A DNA stretch of 64,000 nucleotides, taken from JBGAWK01 sp044227665. GTDB taxonomy: Bacteria; Bacteroidota; Bacteroidia; Chitinophagales; JADIYW01. A program made the translations under genes and the position numbers. The notes beneath the pieces are model-generated. The model ran no database searches. It saw nothing but the letters and a program-made list of their open reading frames with translations, and was not told the origin of the DNA. Of this stretch, positions 54,817-64,000 are shown in pieces; position 1 is the stretch's first letter, and the number at the start of each line of letters is the position of its first letter. The stretch is from positions 1 to 64,000 of the forward strand of contig JBGAWK010000006.1 of NCBI GenBank assembly GCA_044227665.1, read 5' to 3'.

Positions 54817-55987
54817 TTGCTGATAAAGATTGTTGAATATCGGATTTGATGTCATCTATATGTTCCAATCCTACAGAAACTCTAACTGTACCATCATTAA
54901 TTCCTGCGGCTCTGCGGACATTCTCAGTTATCTTGGAATGTGTGGTTGAAGCAGGATGGGTAGCAATCGTCCTACAGTCTCCAAGATTGGCAGTATGAGA
55001 GAACATCCTTAGGTTGTCTAAAAATCGCCTTCCTCTATCTATACCGCCTTTTACTTCAAAGGTAACGATACCACCGCCTTGCTTCATCTGGCGTAGGGCT
55101 AAATCATACTGAGGATGAGAGGGAAGGAATGGATAAGATACATGTAATATTTCAGGATGCTCCGACAGCCATTCTGCTAATGACAGGGCATTGGTGCAAT
55201 GCCTATCCATGCGTACATGTAGTGTTTCTAAGCTTTTGGACAATATCCATGCGTTGAAAGGGGACATGGCGGGACCCGTTTGTCGGCAGAATGCTCTTAC
55301 TTCTTTTATCAGTTCTTTGGAGGCTAGAATGCAGCCGCCTACTACTCTTCCTTGTCCATCAATAAATTTGGTGGCACTATGCGTAATAATATCTGCACCA
55401 TATAGGGCAGGATTTTGTAAATATGGCGTTGCAAAGCAATTGTCAATATTTACAAGGATGTTGTGTTTCTTACCTATATTGCAAAGGTATTCTAAGTCTA
55501 TGAGTACCAAGCCTGGGTTTGAAGGTGTCTCGGCAAAGATCATCTTAGTATTGGGGCGTATTTGTGCCTCCCAAGTCTCGGGACTATTGATGTCAAAGAA
55601 GCTATGCTCTATACCCCATTTAGGCAAGAATTCGTTTAAGATGCGCATAGACGAAGAGAAAAGGGCACTGGAAGCCAGAATGTGGTCTCCGGATTTCACG
55701 AATGCCATAAAGCTGGCAAATACTGCTGCCATACCGGTAGCCGTGGCAAAGCCATCTTCCGTGCCTTCTAGTACACACATTTTTTCTATAAATTCACTAG
55801 TATTAGGATTGCTGAAACGCGAATAAATATTGCCTTCATATTCGTCGGCAAATAAAGCACGTGCCTGTTCAGCATCATCGAAGGTGAAACTAGAAGTAAT
55901 ATATATAGGTGATGTATGTTCACGCTGCGTGCGCTCCATCTGCGTACGTATGGCTTTGGTCTCAAAATGCATATCGCAAATATCCAT
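54809..55987 (-). CDS. metZ: O-succinylhomoserine sulfhydrylase-like PLP enzyme
   Basis: 392 residues of the Cys/Met-metabolism PLP family. The PLP lysine is K207 in HSATKFIDGQGRVVGG; SRFSNPNTSEF, ATATGMAAVF and AETPSNPGL fit the sulfhydrylase branch (MetZ), with RHCTNAL towards the end. It turns O-succinylhomoserine (or the acetyl ester) and sulfide into homocysteine. M1 is at 55987; a second ATG at 55972 (MHFETKAIRTQ) could equally be the start. Confidence 0.9.
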   Translation of the reverse strand: MDICDMHFETKAIRTQMERTQREHTSPIYITSSFTFDDAEQARALFADEYEGNIYSRFSNPNTSEFIEKMCVLEGTEDGFATATGMAAVFASFMAFVKSGDHILASSALFSSSMRILNEFLPKWGIEHSFFDINSPETWEAQIRPNTKMIFAETPSNPGLVLIDLEYLCNIGKKHNILVNIDNCFATPYLQNPALYGADIITHSATKFIDGQGRVVGGCILASKELIKEVRAFCRQTGPAMSPFNAWILSKSLETLHVRMDRHCTNALSLAEWLSEHPEILHVSYPFLPSHPQYDLALRQMKQGGGIVTFEVKGGIDRGRRFLDNLRMFSHTANLGDCRTIATHPASTTHSKITENVRRAAGINDGTVRVSVGLEHIDDIKSDIQQSLSASM

Positions 55988-56018
55988 ATTAATTATCTCT
56001 AAAAAAAATAGATGAAGT

Positions 56019-57008
56019 TTACAGATTGTAAATTACTGCCAATATAGTTTCTCCTACTGCCGATAACGAGGTTTTGTCCACGTTGCTCATGTCGTCATTA
56101 TGGGTGTGCCAATAGTGCGGGAATCCAGAAGGTGTGGAAGCGTCGTGATGTATGATATCTATGGTAGGAATTCCCAGAATTGTATTAATATAATAATGGT
56201 CGTCAATGATTGGCGGAGTCTCCGTCTTCACGAAAGAATTGCCATGTCCTAATTCTGCTGCCAGCGTCCATACTTTTTGCATAAATTCAGGTGCATAACG
56301 CATGGAAGTACCTTCCAATGTAAAGGTAGCCCCCTTGCCCCCCACCATATCCAATAGTATGCCTTGCTGAGCCGTATAGCCACGTATATGTGTATTGCGA
56401 GACCAGTATTGCGAGCCTAGGCAATAGGAGTTTTCAGAAGGTGGCAACATGGAAAACTCTGGCTGTCCCCAGTCTTCTACATCGAAGAATATTATATCTA
56501 TACCATATTCTGGTCTTTGCATACGTAGTTGTCGCGCCACCTCCAGCAATACGCCTACACCGCTGCCACCATCATTTGCACCTGCTATAGCTTTGGTCTT
56601 ATCCTGTATGTCTTGGTCTGCATAGGGGCGAGTGTCCCAATGTGCGCTCAATAGCATTCGTCGTGCTGCATCTGCATTAAAAGTGCCTATGATGTTGTAG
56701 CAGGGTACGGTCTTCCCATCAAATAATTTTACTGTAGTGGACTGTAAAATTACTGTATCACAATAGGCAGAAAGTTTTTGTACTAGATAATCTCGACATG
56801 CTTGGTGTGATGCAGTACCGGGTATGCGATTCCCAAATGCCACTTGTTTTTCTACGAAACCAAAGGCACTATCAGCGGAATATTGTGGTTTCTTTATTTC
56901 TGTGGCAGTCGCAGCATTTTCTTCACCTTTTTTTGCTGTCTTACAGCTACTAATTCCGCATAATAGAAATACGAATAGGGTAAAAAGAAATCCGTCTATT
57001 TTTATCAT
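56019..57008 (-). CDS. M28 family metallopeptidase lipoprotein (glutaminyl cyclase-like)
   Basis: 329 residues from ATG 57008 (MIKIDGFLFT); the longer frame begins within the gene fragment at 57056-57150 and is rejected. Lipobox ISSC (C22). Zinc residues: H123 in SAHWDTRPYADQD, D146 in GANDGGSG, E179 in FFDVEDWGQPE, D/H further on in IIDDHYYIN and TIDIIHHD. The DVEDWGQ block resembles glutaminyl cyclases, so it may cyclise N-terminal Gln rather than cut peptides. Located in the periplasm or outer membrane. Confidence 0.87.
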   Translation of the reverse strand: MIKIDGFLFTLFVFLLCGISSCKTAKKGEENAATATEIKKPQYSADSAFGFVEKQVAFGNRIPGTASHQACRDYLVQKLSAYCDTVILQSTTVKLFDGKTVPCYNIIGTFNADAARRMLLSAHWDTRPYADQDIQDKTKAIAGANDGGSGVGVLLEVARQLRMQRPEYGIDIIFFDVEDWGQPEFSMLPPSENSYCLGSQYWSRNTHIRGYTAQQGILLDMVGGKGATFTLEGTSMRYAPEFMQKVWTLAAELGHGNSFVKTETPPIIDDHYYINTILGIPTIDIIHHDASTPSGFPHYWHTHNDDMSNVDKTSLSAVGETILAVIYNL

Positions 57009-57051
57009 TTGTACAAAAGTACGTGTAAGAGCCTTATCTTGGTAAATGACG

Positions 57052-57150
57052 GCTTTTATTTTTTTATGCTGATTTGCTCTTGTCCGTTGGCGATGATATT
57101 CGGCATGTCGTTGTAGGTATTGACTCGGCCTTTTACACATATTTGTTTGT
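57052..57150. repeat. Direct repeat, copy 1 (3' end of nuclease gene)
   Basis: 99 bp identical to 60465-60563 except at four positions. It covers the last 31 codons and stop of the nuclease gene and a few bp beyond. The copies flank the PHP protein gene in the same orientation, 3.4 kb apart. Confidence 0.95.
57056..57150 (-). pseudogene. Truncated 3' fragment of the secreted-nuclease gene
   Basis: The leftward frame matches the C-terminal OB-fold end of the nuclease at 60469, including KQICVKGRVNTYN and IIANGQEQISIKK then TAA. Two differences change residues (Gly-Thr to Asp-Met) and two are silent. Upstream of 57150 the similarity stops and a stop codon lies about 90 bp into the same frame, so no start and no catalytic domain remain. 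Gene fragment left by duplication. Confidence 0.85.
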
Positions 57151-57305
57151 CTTTATGAGAAAAAAATGTGCTTGTATAACCCCAAGAAGTAAGATACTTC
57201 AACTTATACTAGTTGTATGTCATTCTCTATATGGTATACCATCACTATATACGGAGTTTATAAGTAATGTGCCCAAGGAGAGCGTATATATATGAAGACA
57301 AGCTA

Positions 57306-60191
57306 CTAATGGTGTGCACAGTTATGCTGACTGATTACGAAGGATTTGGTATGTATTGCATTTCCATTATATATTGCCAAATAATATATGCCTGCAGGAA
57401 GGTAGTGTGTGGGTAATATAATAGTGTTTTTACCCATCATAGTTTGATATTCAAAATTATCTATCAACTTCCCTTGACTATCAAATATATGTATATCTAA
57501 TTCCTTTGCTATGTCCGTGTTTATGATACATTCCATGCCATCCAATTCATATACAAAAGGATGTGGAAAATATACATCTATGCCTTTGGTATATTCTAAA
57601 ATGCCAGTATTTATCTGCTGCAAACTATCAATACTACTATAGTAATATTCATTATTTTGAAGTATTTGTTTTACTCTAAAATAGGGTTTATTGCTATAAT
57701 TAGATATATCGGAAATGCCAAAATTGTAGCTAGTATGTGATATATTATATTTATGTGAGGCTAAGGAGTCTAAAGCATAAAAATGTAATTTATCTAAACT
57801 ATTTTCAATAATATATTTATCGGCATACAACTCATTGATTACCGCCCATTGTAGTGTGGCATTATTTCCTAATAGCTGATGTGTTAGGGCTGTGAGGCTA
57901 TCTAAAATAAAATATACAGTATCATAATTAGAATATATATTGATACCATTTTGGAGTGTGAGCATAACCCTATAATAATTTAGCTTGTTATAAGGTAAGT
58001 TGTCTATATAGCGATATTGTAAAGAGTCTTTGAAAGCAGCGGGGTTTGTTGTTGCTATTTCTGTATAGGTAGTATTGTTGTTGCTTTTTTGAATGTGGTA
58101 TTCTTTAGCTTTGTTTTGGAGAATCACCTGCCAGTCTATTTGAGCTGCCCTTTCTAGAGGAGTAGCATCTAATGATAAAATATTACTATCTATACTATAT
58201 ACCCATATAGGCGATGTCCATGCCAGAGAAGTGCCAGGGGCTAATCTGTTTTTTTGGGTAACACGTATATAGAATAAAGAATTATTATCATGAGATATAT
58301 TGTGTGCTTTAATATTAGAGATAATAGAATTCGGTGTTTCAGTATGTACTACATCATATATCGGATTGCCCAATGAAGAATAATTATGGTTCACAAAGTC
58401 CCACTTAAGCACCTCTACTTTCTCTATGGTGTCAGTACCAATTACTTTTACAGCTAAATGCATAGCTGAGTCGGGATGTAGGTAAATATCATCACCCATA
58501 ATGGCGTTATTAATTTTAAAATCTACAATGATACGCTCTCCAGTAGTAGCATAAGTATGTCTGTTTTTAAATGCCTGAAAAATTGTATTTCGCTCAAGAC
58601 TATCTGCTACTACAGCAGTGATACCTTCCATGTGGCGACCACATTGAGCATAATGATTATCACCAGAAGCCATCACTCCAAGTTTCTCACCTAGTACCCA
58701 AGCATCCTGTGCATAATAGGGTCCTTTAGCAGATCCAGAGGTAGGCCTTAGATTCTCATACGATAGGGGTGATAATGGATTATACAATTCACTCTGCCCT
58801 TGCCAGCTCATTATCTCTATACAATTTTTATACTTTGAATTATAGTATTGTCCACTAAAGGCTGATCCCGAATTGACATCAGTAAATATATTAAAAATCT
58901 TACCTGTATGATGTGGAATAGTGATGGATTCAATGCTCGAAGACATAGTATCTAAAGCATCCCAGATTTTCAAAATATCTTTATATAATCTCTTGGGCAG
59001 ATTGGGTACTAATGCTATATCTGCGTCTTTAAAATTGAATATACAATTATAATGTCCAGATGGGTTGTCGAAACTATTCTCATATCCCAAAAAGGTAACA
59101 AACTCACCGGGTTTGTTATATTGTACAGCGGCCTGCCGTTGCCATGACCATTCCATATTATTTAAACCAAAAGTATCCAAGATATTATCGGCATGGTCTG
59201 TAATACTAAAGAAGTCTAAGCCAGCTACCTTTTTGGCATACCTATGATAGTTACTACCCATACCATCACGGCTTTGTTCTCCATGTGTATGAAAATCACC
59301 CCAAAATATTCGCTTGTCCTCATTCTTTGTTACCATGATTGGGTTAAATATAGTAGTTGCGCCTCTTATCGCATTTGCATCATTAGAAACCTTTCCTTTT
59401 ATATAAAAAATACCAGTGTCTGATATATAGAAAGGCACTTCAATTATACCACTATCTGCTGCCGAAAAATGTATAAATGCTGGCAAATTATGGTGAATAG
59501 CATTAGTTTGAATAGATACAGTGCCTTCGAACCCAATAGACACATTTTCGTGTTTATCTAGTGCAGAAATGTATGCTATAGAATTTTGACCACTAGAAAG
59601 AATAGACTTTGAAATAATTTGTAATGTATCGGCTTCGTCAGGTAAAAAATTAATCGTGGGCTTGTCATTTTGCAATAAATACCGACCATTATTAGATGTA
59701 TCATAAGCCACCTCTACATTAGTATTAGTCGTAATAGCATGTGGTCTTGTCTCACTTCGAGCAGTAAGACCACCTAGATACACCCATATTGTATCACCAG
59801 CTTGCATTCTGTTTTGTTTTATGCCAAGGGTAATAATCTTATTACGTACATCATTATCCCAAATTGGGAGCGGTTCATCATTATAAGCATTTTGCACTGA
59901 AATAGTGGATACTTTTGCAGTCGTACTACTCGTGGTAGCGGAAATATACCCATCTAATGCACTATTTGTTTTTTGTAAATCCTCCAAACCTCGCGGAGTT
60001 TTTATTTTGATATTTGTATTTATAGGGATACTTTTTTGAAGAACTAAAGTTATAGTATATCTATCCTTCACCGCCACTACACCTTTATTTGGTGAGATAG
60101 TTTGTGTGGAAATTTGTGCATTTGTAGTTATACATACACTTATATTTAACAATATAAGTGTGCTAAATAGTAGGGCTAAAAAATCTTTCAT
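57306..60191 (-). CDS. Secreted PHP-domain phosphoesterase-like protein with T9SS type A tail
   Basis: 961 residues. Signal peptide, beta-sandwich region (about 25-285), then a PHP-type metallophosphoesterase domain with GDFHTHGEQSRDG (H301, H303), FFSITDHADN and ASGDNHYAQCG, similar to the DUF3604 group, FN3-like modules (about 690-870), and a type A sorting domain (YFPHPFVYELDG, LPAGIYYLAIYNGN). An unusual tail, QHNCAHH, follows the sorting domain. Export by the type IX system is expected. PHP enzymes hydrolyse phosphoesters; substrate unknown. Flanked by the 99-bp direct repeat. Confidence 0.86.
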   Translation of the reverse strand: MKDFLALLFSTLILLNISVCITTNAQISTQTISPNKGVVAVKDRYTITLVLQKSIPINTNIKIKTPRGLEDLQKTNSALDGYISATTSSTTAKVSTISVQNAYNDEPLPIWDNDVRNKIITLGIKQNRMQAGDTIWVYLGGLTARSETRPHAITTNTNVEVAYDTSNNGRYLLQNDKPTINFLPDEADTLQIISKSILSSGQNSIAYISALDKHENVSIGFEGTVSIQTNAIHHNLPAFIHFSAADSGIIEVPFYISDTGIFYIKGKVSNDANAIRGATTIFNPIMVTKNEDKRIFWGDFHTHGEQSRDGMGSNYHRYAKKVAGLDFFSITDHADNILDTFGLNNMEWSWQRQAAVQYNKPGEFVTFLGYENSFDNPSGHYNCIFNFKDADIALVPNLPKRLYKDILKIWDALDTMSSSIESITIPHHTGKIFNIFTDVNSGSAFSGQYYNSKYKNCIEIMSWQGQSELYNPLSPLSYENLRPTSGSAKGPYYAQDAWVLGEKLGVMASGDNHYAQCGRHMEGITAVVADSLERNTIFQAFKNRHTYATTGERIIVDFKINNAIMGDDIYLHPDSAMHLAVKVIGTDTIEKVEVLKWDFVNHNYSSLGNPIYDVVHTETPNSIISNIKAHNISHDNNSLFYIRVTQKNRLAPGTSLAWTSPIWVYSIDSNILSLDATPLERAAQIDWQVILQNKAKEYHIQKSNNNTTYTEIATTNPAAFKDSLQYRYIDNLPYNKLNYYRVMLTLQNGINIYSNYDTVYFILDSLTALTHQLLGNNATLQWAVINELYADKYIIENSLDKLHFYALDSLASHKYNISHTSYNFGISDISNYSNKPYFRVKQILQNNEYYYSSIDSLQQINTGILEYTKGIDVYFPHPFVYELDGMECIINTDIAKELDIHIFDSQGKLIDNFEYQTMMGKNTIILPTHYLPAGIYYLAIYNGNAIHTKSFVISQHNCAHH

Positions 60192-60464
60192 AGTTAATAG
60201 ATATTTATAGATTACGAATATAGAAGATATGGTTGATATTTTTAGGAGTAATTTATAAATCTATTGTGGATCCATTTGTGGTATCAACTGAGTTGTAACA
60301 ATTTCCGACTAGCGTAGCTGAAAATTCAAAGCTGATTTAGACAAAAAATGTAAAAACAGAGGTAGAGAATGATTTGGATTTTTTTACCAAGTAAATAGTA
60401 TTTACAAATACGAATAGCTTAATACATGTTGTATTCATCACATGAATCCGCCTTGTAAGATGTT

Positions 60465-60563
60465 GCTTTTATTTTTTTATGCTGATTTGCTCTTGTCCGT
60501 TGGCAATGATATTCGGCGTGCCGTTGTAGGTATTGACTCGACCTTTTACACATATTTGTTTGT
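60465..60563. repeat. Direct repeat, copy 2 (parent, within nuclease gene)
   Basis: The parental copy: 95 of 99 bases match 57052-57150. It is the last 31 codons of the intact nuclease gene plus the stop and 4 bp downstream. Confidence 0.95.
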
Positions 60564-61647
60564 TCAATAGTTCTTTTTCCGGTAGGTAGGAAAAATTTAC
60601 TCTGTCTTTTTCCAATATTAGGACATAGAATGGGGTGTGAGGATACTTTTTGTCAAAGGTAATATAGGTAGGGTTGGATTTTCCATTTATATTATATTTA
60701 GTCGAAACTACAGTACCACAAATTGTACATTCCTCACCTATATAATATTTAGCTTGGAGGCTACCTACTTCGCCCTTGTCAAAGTCTATATCAATAGGCG
60801 GAATATTTTCTTTTGATGCAGAAGGCAGAGGCCATTGTTTGAGTCCTTTCTGAGCTTCTAACCTTACTTCTAGGCTGTCGGGTAGGGCAGGAAAGAAATC
60901 TATCCCTGTAATTTTTTCTATGCTGTCTATGCTTACACTATATCTGTCTAGTTCGTAATATACATCTCTGTTAGGAAATAGAAATGCTGCTGCTTTGTAT
61001 TCGGGAAGTGTATAGTCTAGAATGATTTTATAAAATTGTTGTGGAATACTTACCCTTTGAGTACCCTGAGGTATTGTAGGCAGATTGTCCTTTAGTATGG
61101 GGCCAGTGACAATATATAATTCTTTGGCATCTATACTCCATTCGCGCACTTGATTTTCCAGCATTGCCCATGCCCCTCTGTTGAGTTCCGGTACTTGGGG
61201 GGAAATATTACTATAAAAAAATGATTCACTTAATGCCGTCTTACTCCATCGGAAGTCTGCGGAAGGTGCCATGTGTCCTCTGTCATATCCGGAATCCCAA
61301 TAGTCCACAGAATCTACAGTTGCGCTAGATACATCTGGGTCGGGACGGAAGTCATTGGTGCGCCCTACAGTGCCATATAGAATATCTTTGGTAAGGAGAT
61401 GTAGCACCCAATTGGGCTGTTCGTGTTTGTCGTTATAGCTTAATGCCAAGGCATGGTGTAATACTATTTCTTCGTCAGGAAGGGGTGACGGATACATAGT
61501 AGGTAAGAGTTTTTGTATATTCTGAAATTTTAGCTGCTCTAATACATGCAAAAGAGAATCGCTACCTATATTCGTATCTGTAGTTTGGGCAATGCCACTA
61601 TATAGTTGGAAAGCAAGTAATAGGGATGTTATGATTCTTTTATTCAT
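60469..61647 (-). CDS. Secreted DNA/RNA non-specific endonuclease with C-terminal OB domain
   Basis: 392 residues with a signal peptide (ends SGIAQ). The NUC1/Serratia nuclease site is DRGH (D122-H125 in YDRGHMAPSADF), with metal-binding asparagine in NISPQVPELNRGAW. Residues about 280-392 form an OB-like domain starting EVGSLQAKYYIGEECTICG, probably nucleic-acid binding. It cleaves single- and double-stranded DNA and RNA with Mg. It overlaps the next gene's end by 8 bp; its 3' end is duplicated at 57052. Confidence 0.93.
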   Translation of the reverse strand: MNKRIITSLLLAFQLYSGIAQTTDTNIGSDSLLHVLEQLKFQNIQKLLPTMYPSPLPDEEIVLHHALALSYNDKHEQPNWVLHLLTKDILYGTVGRTNDFRPDPDVSSATVDSVDYWDSGYDRGHMAPSADFRWSKTALSESFFYSNISPQVPELNRGAWAMLENQVREWSIDAKELYIVTGPILKDNLPTIPQGTQRVSIPQQFYKIILDYTLPEYKAAAFLFPNRDVYYELDRYSVSIDSIEKITGIDFFPALPDSLEVRLEAQKGLKQWPLPSASKENIPPIDIDFDKGEVGSLQAKYYIGEECTICGTVVSTKYNINGKSNPTYITFDKKYPHTPFYVLILEKDRVNFSYLPEKELLNKQICVKGRVNTYNGTPNIIANGQEQISIKK

Positions 61648-63718
61648 GTACGTGTGATTGCAAACTTCGTACCGTAAGGGATTTCGGAATTATACTATTG
61701 TCAGAAGTTTCGGCTTTCAAGGTATATTTTCCTGACGGTAAGGTCATATTGGCGATAGCAAAAATTTCTTTTTGCGAAATATTCGTGGAGTTAGATAGGC
61801 TGATTCTTTTGGTTAGGCTCAGATGATTTTCGTCTTCTAAGATAAATGTTATAGTGGGTAAGGACTTGGCAATAGTGCTAATATCAAAACTTAATGATAT
61901 TGATATAGTATCTTTTTGAGGTAAAGAAAATGTTTTTGTCTCTTTCAAAGAGGATTTTTCATCCAAAATATATTCTCTAGGCGAGAGTTGTAGAGGAGAG
62001 AAAAACGAGACAGGCAATTCGTATAAGCTTACCTTGGCAGTAGTGCCTAAATATTTTGAAGACCTTAGCATTAGAATCTCCTCAGGGGCATTAATACTGT
62101 CGCTAACTACCACTAATATAGGGTGTTGGGAGTGAAATCCGGCTATTAGAGATTTATCTAAATATTTGTCTGATAAAAGATTGATAGCACCAATGGCGTG
62201 AGCATGAGGTATAGATGACAGGTAAGAAGAAATCAAGGGAATGCCAAGGTTGTAGGCTACCTTAGTACCTGAAAATACGCTCTTGTCGCTACGCAGTATT
62301 TCCCATACACCACCGCCCTTATTAAAAAACGGCAATGATATAATAGCCTGATAATCGGTATTCTTTCTTTTGTGATTATCAAGTATTTTATCAAAATTAT
62401 AATCTCTGATATATGAAAAAGCGATTCTTCCTCCTGTAGTTATAGGCTTGAAGACACTATTCAGATGATTATTAGCTTCATAAGCCCATAAGGACAGAAG
62501 GACACTAGTAAGTGTAAGTGCTGACACCGCTTGTGTTCTATATTCCATATAGGTTTTGATGCGATAGAGTGCCAATGCCGCCATAACTGTAAATACATAA
62601 TAAAAAATCCATGAGACCTGTATGACGGAAGGAATATGATACCATGCGTCCCATTGCGAAAATCTTTTATCTGGTGTGAATACGCCTATAGCCATACAGA
62701 GTATTACTGTAATTACATACTTTGCAAAGCCTGTTCCTATGTCTAAATCTTTTTTACGAAGGTTGTTATAGAGTGTAGAGAATATAAAGATTATCAAGAT
62801 AGATGCGATGCCTACATAACTTCTGAAATGTACGGGAAATTCTTGATATTGTATTATACGATGCAATACTTTTGCCGTAAGAGACTGCTGAGGCAAGAAT
62901 AGCCATTCCAAATGCATAATACGCCCCCCTTCTGAAGTAACATTATATAATCGTCCTTCCCCATCAAAAGCTCCGAACTTATAGAGACAGAAAGAATATA
63001 AACCTATCGCTATAATTACACAGGACAAAAGGATAATGCTGTTTTGTATCCTGTTTTTCTGCCTGAAGAAGAGCACATTTACCAGGGCTAATACAGTCAG
63101 AAATAGGCTGCCTAGTGATAGGTAGTCAGTATGGAATCCAGCAGATACCAATAATATTATCACTATCCAAAAGGCATTAATATATCGTAATTTTTCGTTT
63201 ACCTTCAATGTAAAGTACCATAATACAGGAATCGCTACAGAATATGAAAGGGCATAATTCCCTGAAATATTGGATAGCTGGGGCGATAAAAAGGTAATGA
63301 GAACGGTAGCCACTGACGCATATCCAGAGCCTACTCCAAAATATTTCAAGATCTTATATAAATAATAGATACAGGGAAAAATGGATGCAAGCATCAATAA
63401 ATTAATAAATAGTACGGTAAAGTCTTCAGTGCCTGAATGTCTCAAGGATAATTTATGTAAAAAATAGCTGAATAACGGCTGGCAATCCGAAGAAAAGATA
63501 TTGGAACCATACGGATAGTTCATGCCTGAAAATATGGAGTAACCATCATATTTTACATACCACATGGTAGTAAAATAATTCTTTATTCCTTCAGCATCAT
63601 GAGCACATAGAAATTCATTAAGATTAAATATAAGGGTATGTCCATGTGCTACAATTATTACTATTGCCATCAAAAAGGATAGATAGATATAATTGGTCGT
63701 ATTTTTTCTTCTCGCCAT
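61640..63718 (-). CDS. Large polytopic membrane protein, GT-C-like
   Basis: 692 residues: about 12 membrane helices in the first 430 and a soluble C-terminal beta-rich domain of about 190 residues ending LTVRSLQSHVHE. Exposed loop CAHDAEGIKNYFTTMWYVKYD with an acidic residue and GMNYPYG resembles GT-C-type and YfhO-like Bacteroidota proteins. A lipid-linked glycosyltransferase is a guess. First gene of the leftward run. Confidence 0.6.
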   Translation of the reverse strand: MARRKNTTNYIYLSFLMAIVIIVAHGHTLIFNLNEFLCAHDAEGIKNYFTTMWYVKYDGYSIFSGMNYPYGSNIFSSDCQPLFSYFLHKLSLRHSGTEDFTVLFINLLMLASIFPCIYYLYKILKYFGVGSGYASVATVLITFLSPQLSNISGNYALSYSVAIPVLWYFTLKVNEKLRYINAFWIVIILLVSAGFHTDYLSLGSLFLTVLALVNVLFFRQKNRIQNSIILLSCVIIAIGLYSFCLYKFGAFDGEGRLYNVTSEGGRIMHLEWLFLPQQSLTAKVLHRIIQYQEFPVHFRSYVGIASILIIFIFSTLYNNLRKKDLDIGTGFAKYVITVILCMAIGVFTPDKRFSQWDAWYHIPSVIQVSWIFYYVFTVMAALALYRIKTYMEYRTQAVSALTLTSVLLSLWAYEANNHLNSVFKPITTGGRIAFSYIRDYNFDKILDNHKRKNTDYQAIISLPFFNKGGGVWEILRSDKSVFSGTKVAYNLGIPLISSYLSSIPHAHAIGAINLLSDKYLDKSLIAGFHSQHPILVVVSDSINAPEEILMLRSSKYLGTTAKVSLYELPVSFFSPLQLSPREYILDEKSSLKETKTFSLPQKDTISISLSFDISTIAKSLPTITFILEDENHLSLTKRISLSNSTNISQKEIFAIANMTLPSGKYTLKAETSDNSIIPKSLTVRSLQSHVHE

Positions 63719-63845
63719 TCAGCTAACGAATATGAAGAAATATATTGTCAAAAACAAGAATTATGATAGTGGCAATGGAAATATGGGATGAGAAAGTTGT
63801 AAAAAATCTATATTTAAAGTTTTTTTTTAAACATCTATTCATTTC

Positions 63846-64000
63846 ATGACAAAATCCATTTTTATCAGTATTTTACTAATAGTATCTTTCTTGTCAAAAG
63901 GAGAGACGGACTATCTACTTTCAAAAAGGTTGGTAAAGCAACATTCTATTAAAAATATAGATTCTTTATGGAAGGCACACCGCATACCCAAAATGATGTT
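63846..64000 (+). CDS. Exported protein, start only (cut by window end)
   Basis: 51 codons open from ATG 63846 to the end of the window. The first 19 residues (MTKSIFISILLIVSFLSKG) are a signal peptide; then DYLLSKRLVKQHSIKNID and KAHRIPKMM. I cannot assign a family from this much sequence. Confidence 0.75.
   Translation, partial: MTKSIFISILLIVSFLSKGETDYLLSKRLVKQHSIKNIDSLWKAHRIPKMM

Noticed and set aside
55191..55826. 211-codon frame opposite metZ
   Set aside because: Antisense to a conserved PLP enzyme with all motifs; shadow.
57009..57140. N-terminal extension of the M28 gene
   Set aside because: It is the duplicated nuclease 3' end read in another frame; the lipoprotein leader starts at 57008.
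1..64000. CRISPR arrays, insertion sequences, integrase sites
   Set aside because: No spaced short repeats, no transposase or integrase frame; the only long repeat noticed is the 99-bp pair.

Overview
The window is a stretch of AT-rich chromosome from a member of the Bacteroidota, most likely an environmental lineage near Chitinophagia/Saprospiria; I cannot place it more finely. The evidence is: C-terminal sorting domains of the type IX secretion system (type B at 25275-27068, type A at 41453-42877 and 57306-60191); Bacteroidota-style promoters (TTG/TTTG, about 19-23 bp, TAnnTTTG) before both tRNA genes and several CDSs; near absence of Shine-Dalgarno sequences; heavy use of the ATA isoleucine codon; and family content (DUF4292, choice-of-anchor B, PCMD-like lipoprotein, alpha-2-macroglobulin, a TolB-like surface protein, LolA next to FtsK). 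I find no transposase, integrase, CRISPR array, rRNA or phage block.

Layout. 1-1503: 5'-part of a GHKL ATPase gene with codon use unlike the rest, followed by 560 bp without a convincing gene. 2068-4602: leftward operon (omega-amidase, small unknown, tandem cyclophilin). 5320-11352: giant alpha-2-macroglobulin. 11568-14895: ftsK, lolA-like, thiS-like. 14906-19911: leftward operon of a GT-C-like membrane protein, a pore-less voltage-sensor-like protein, a cytosolic trypsin-like protease with zinc ribbon and YbjN-like domain, and a second YbjN-like protein; its divergent partner (19988-21836) is an atypical receiver-LuxR regulator plus a SpoIIE/PP2C phosphatase. 21893-22681: small membrane protein and secreted heavy-metal-binding protein. 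22780-28279: tightly packed run of an M16 peptidase pair, a T9SS type B cargo and two exported unknowns. 28352-30852: DUF1232 protein, leuD, flippase. 30884-36250: dut, sugar nucleotidyltransferase, TPR protein, DUF4292 lipoprotein, EnvC-like protein. 36331-38434: envelope proteins and sixA. 38379-45043: dusB, CPBP protease, cdsA, T9SS cargo, ABC exporter, rbfA. Two tRNAs (CAT at 45114, Phe at 51237), each with a textbook promoter and terminator, bracket a DUF4126 protein, a lipoprotein, an MBL hydrolase and a TolB-like surface protein. 51354-55987: metF, thiL, nhaD, metZ. 56019-63718: leftward M28 lipoprotein, T9SS PHP protein, secreted nuclease and GT-C-like protein; a near-identical 99-bp direct repeat (3' end of the nuclease gene) flanks the PHP gene. 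A partial exported protein starts at 63846.

Most genes are housekeeping or envelope genes. The best candidates for something undescribed are the voltage-sensor/protease/YbjN operon with its divergent regulator-phosphatase pair (14906-21836), the repeat-flanked PHP gene (57052-60563), and the foreign-looking ATPase at the left edge.
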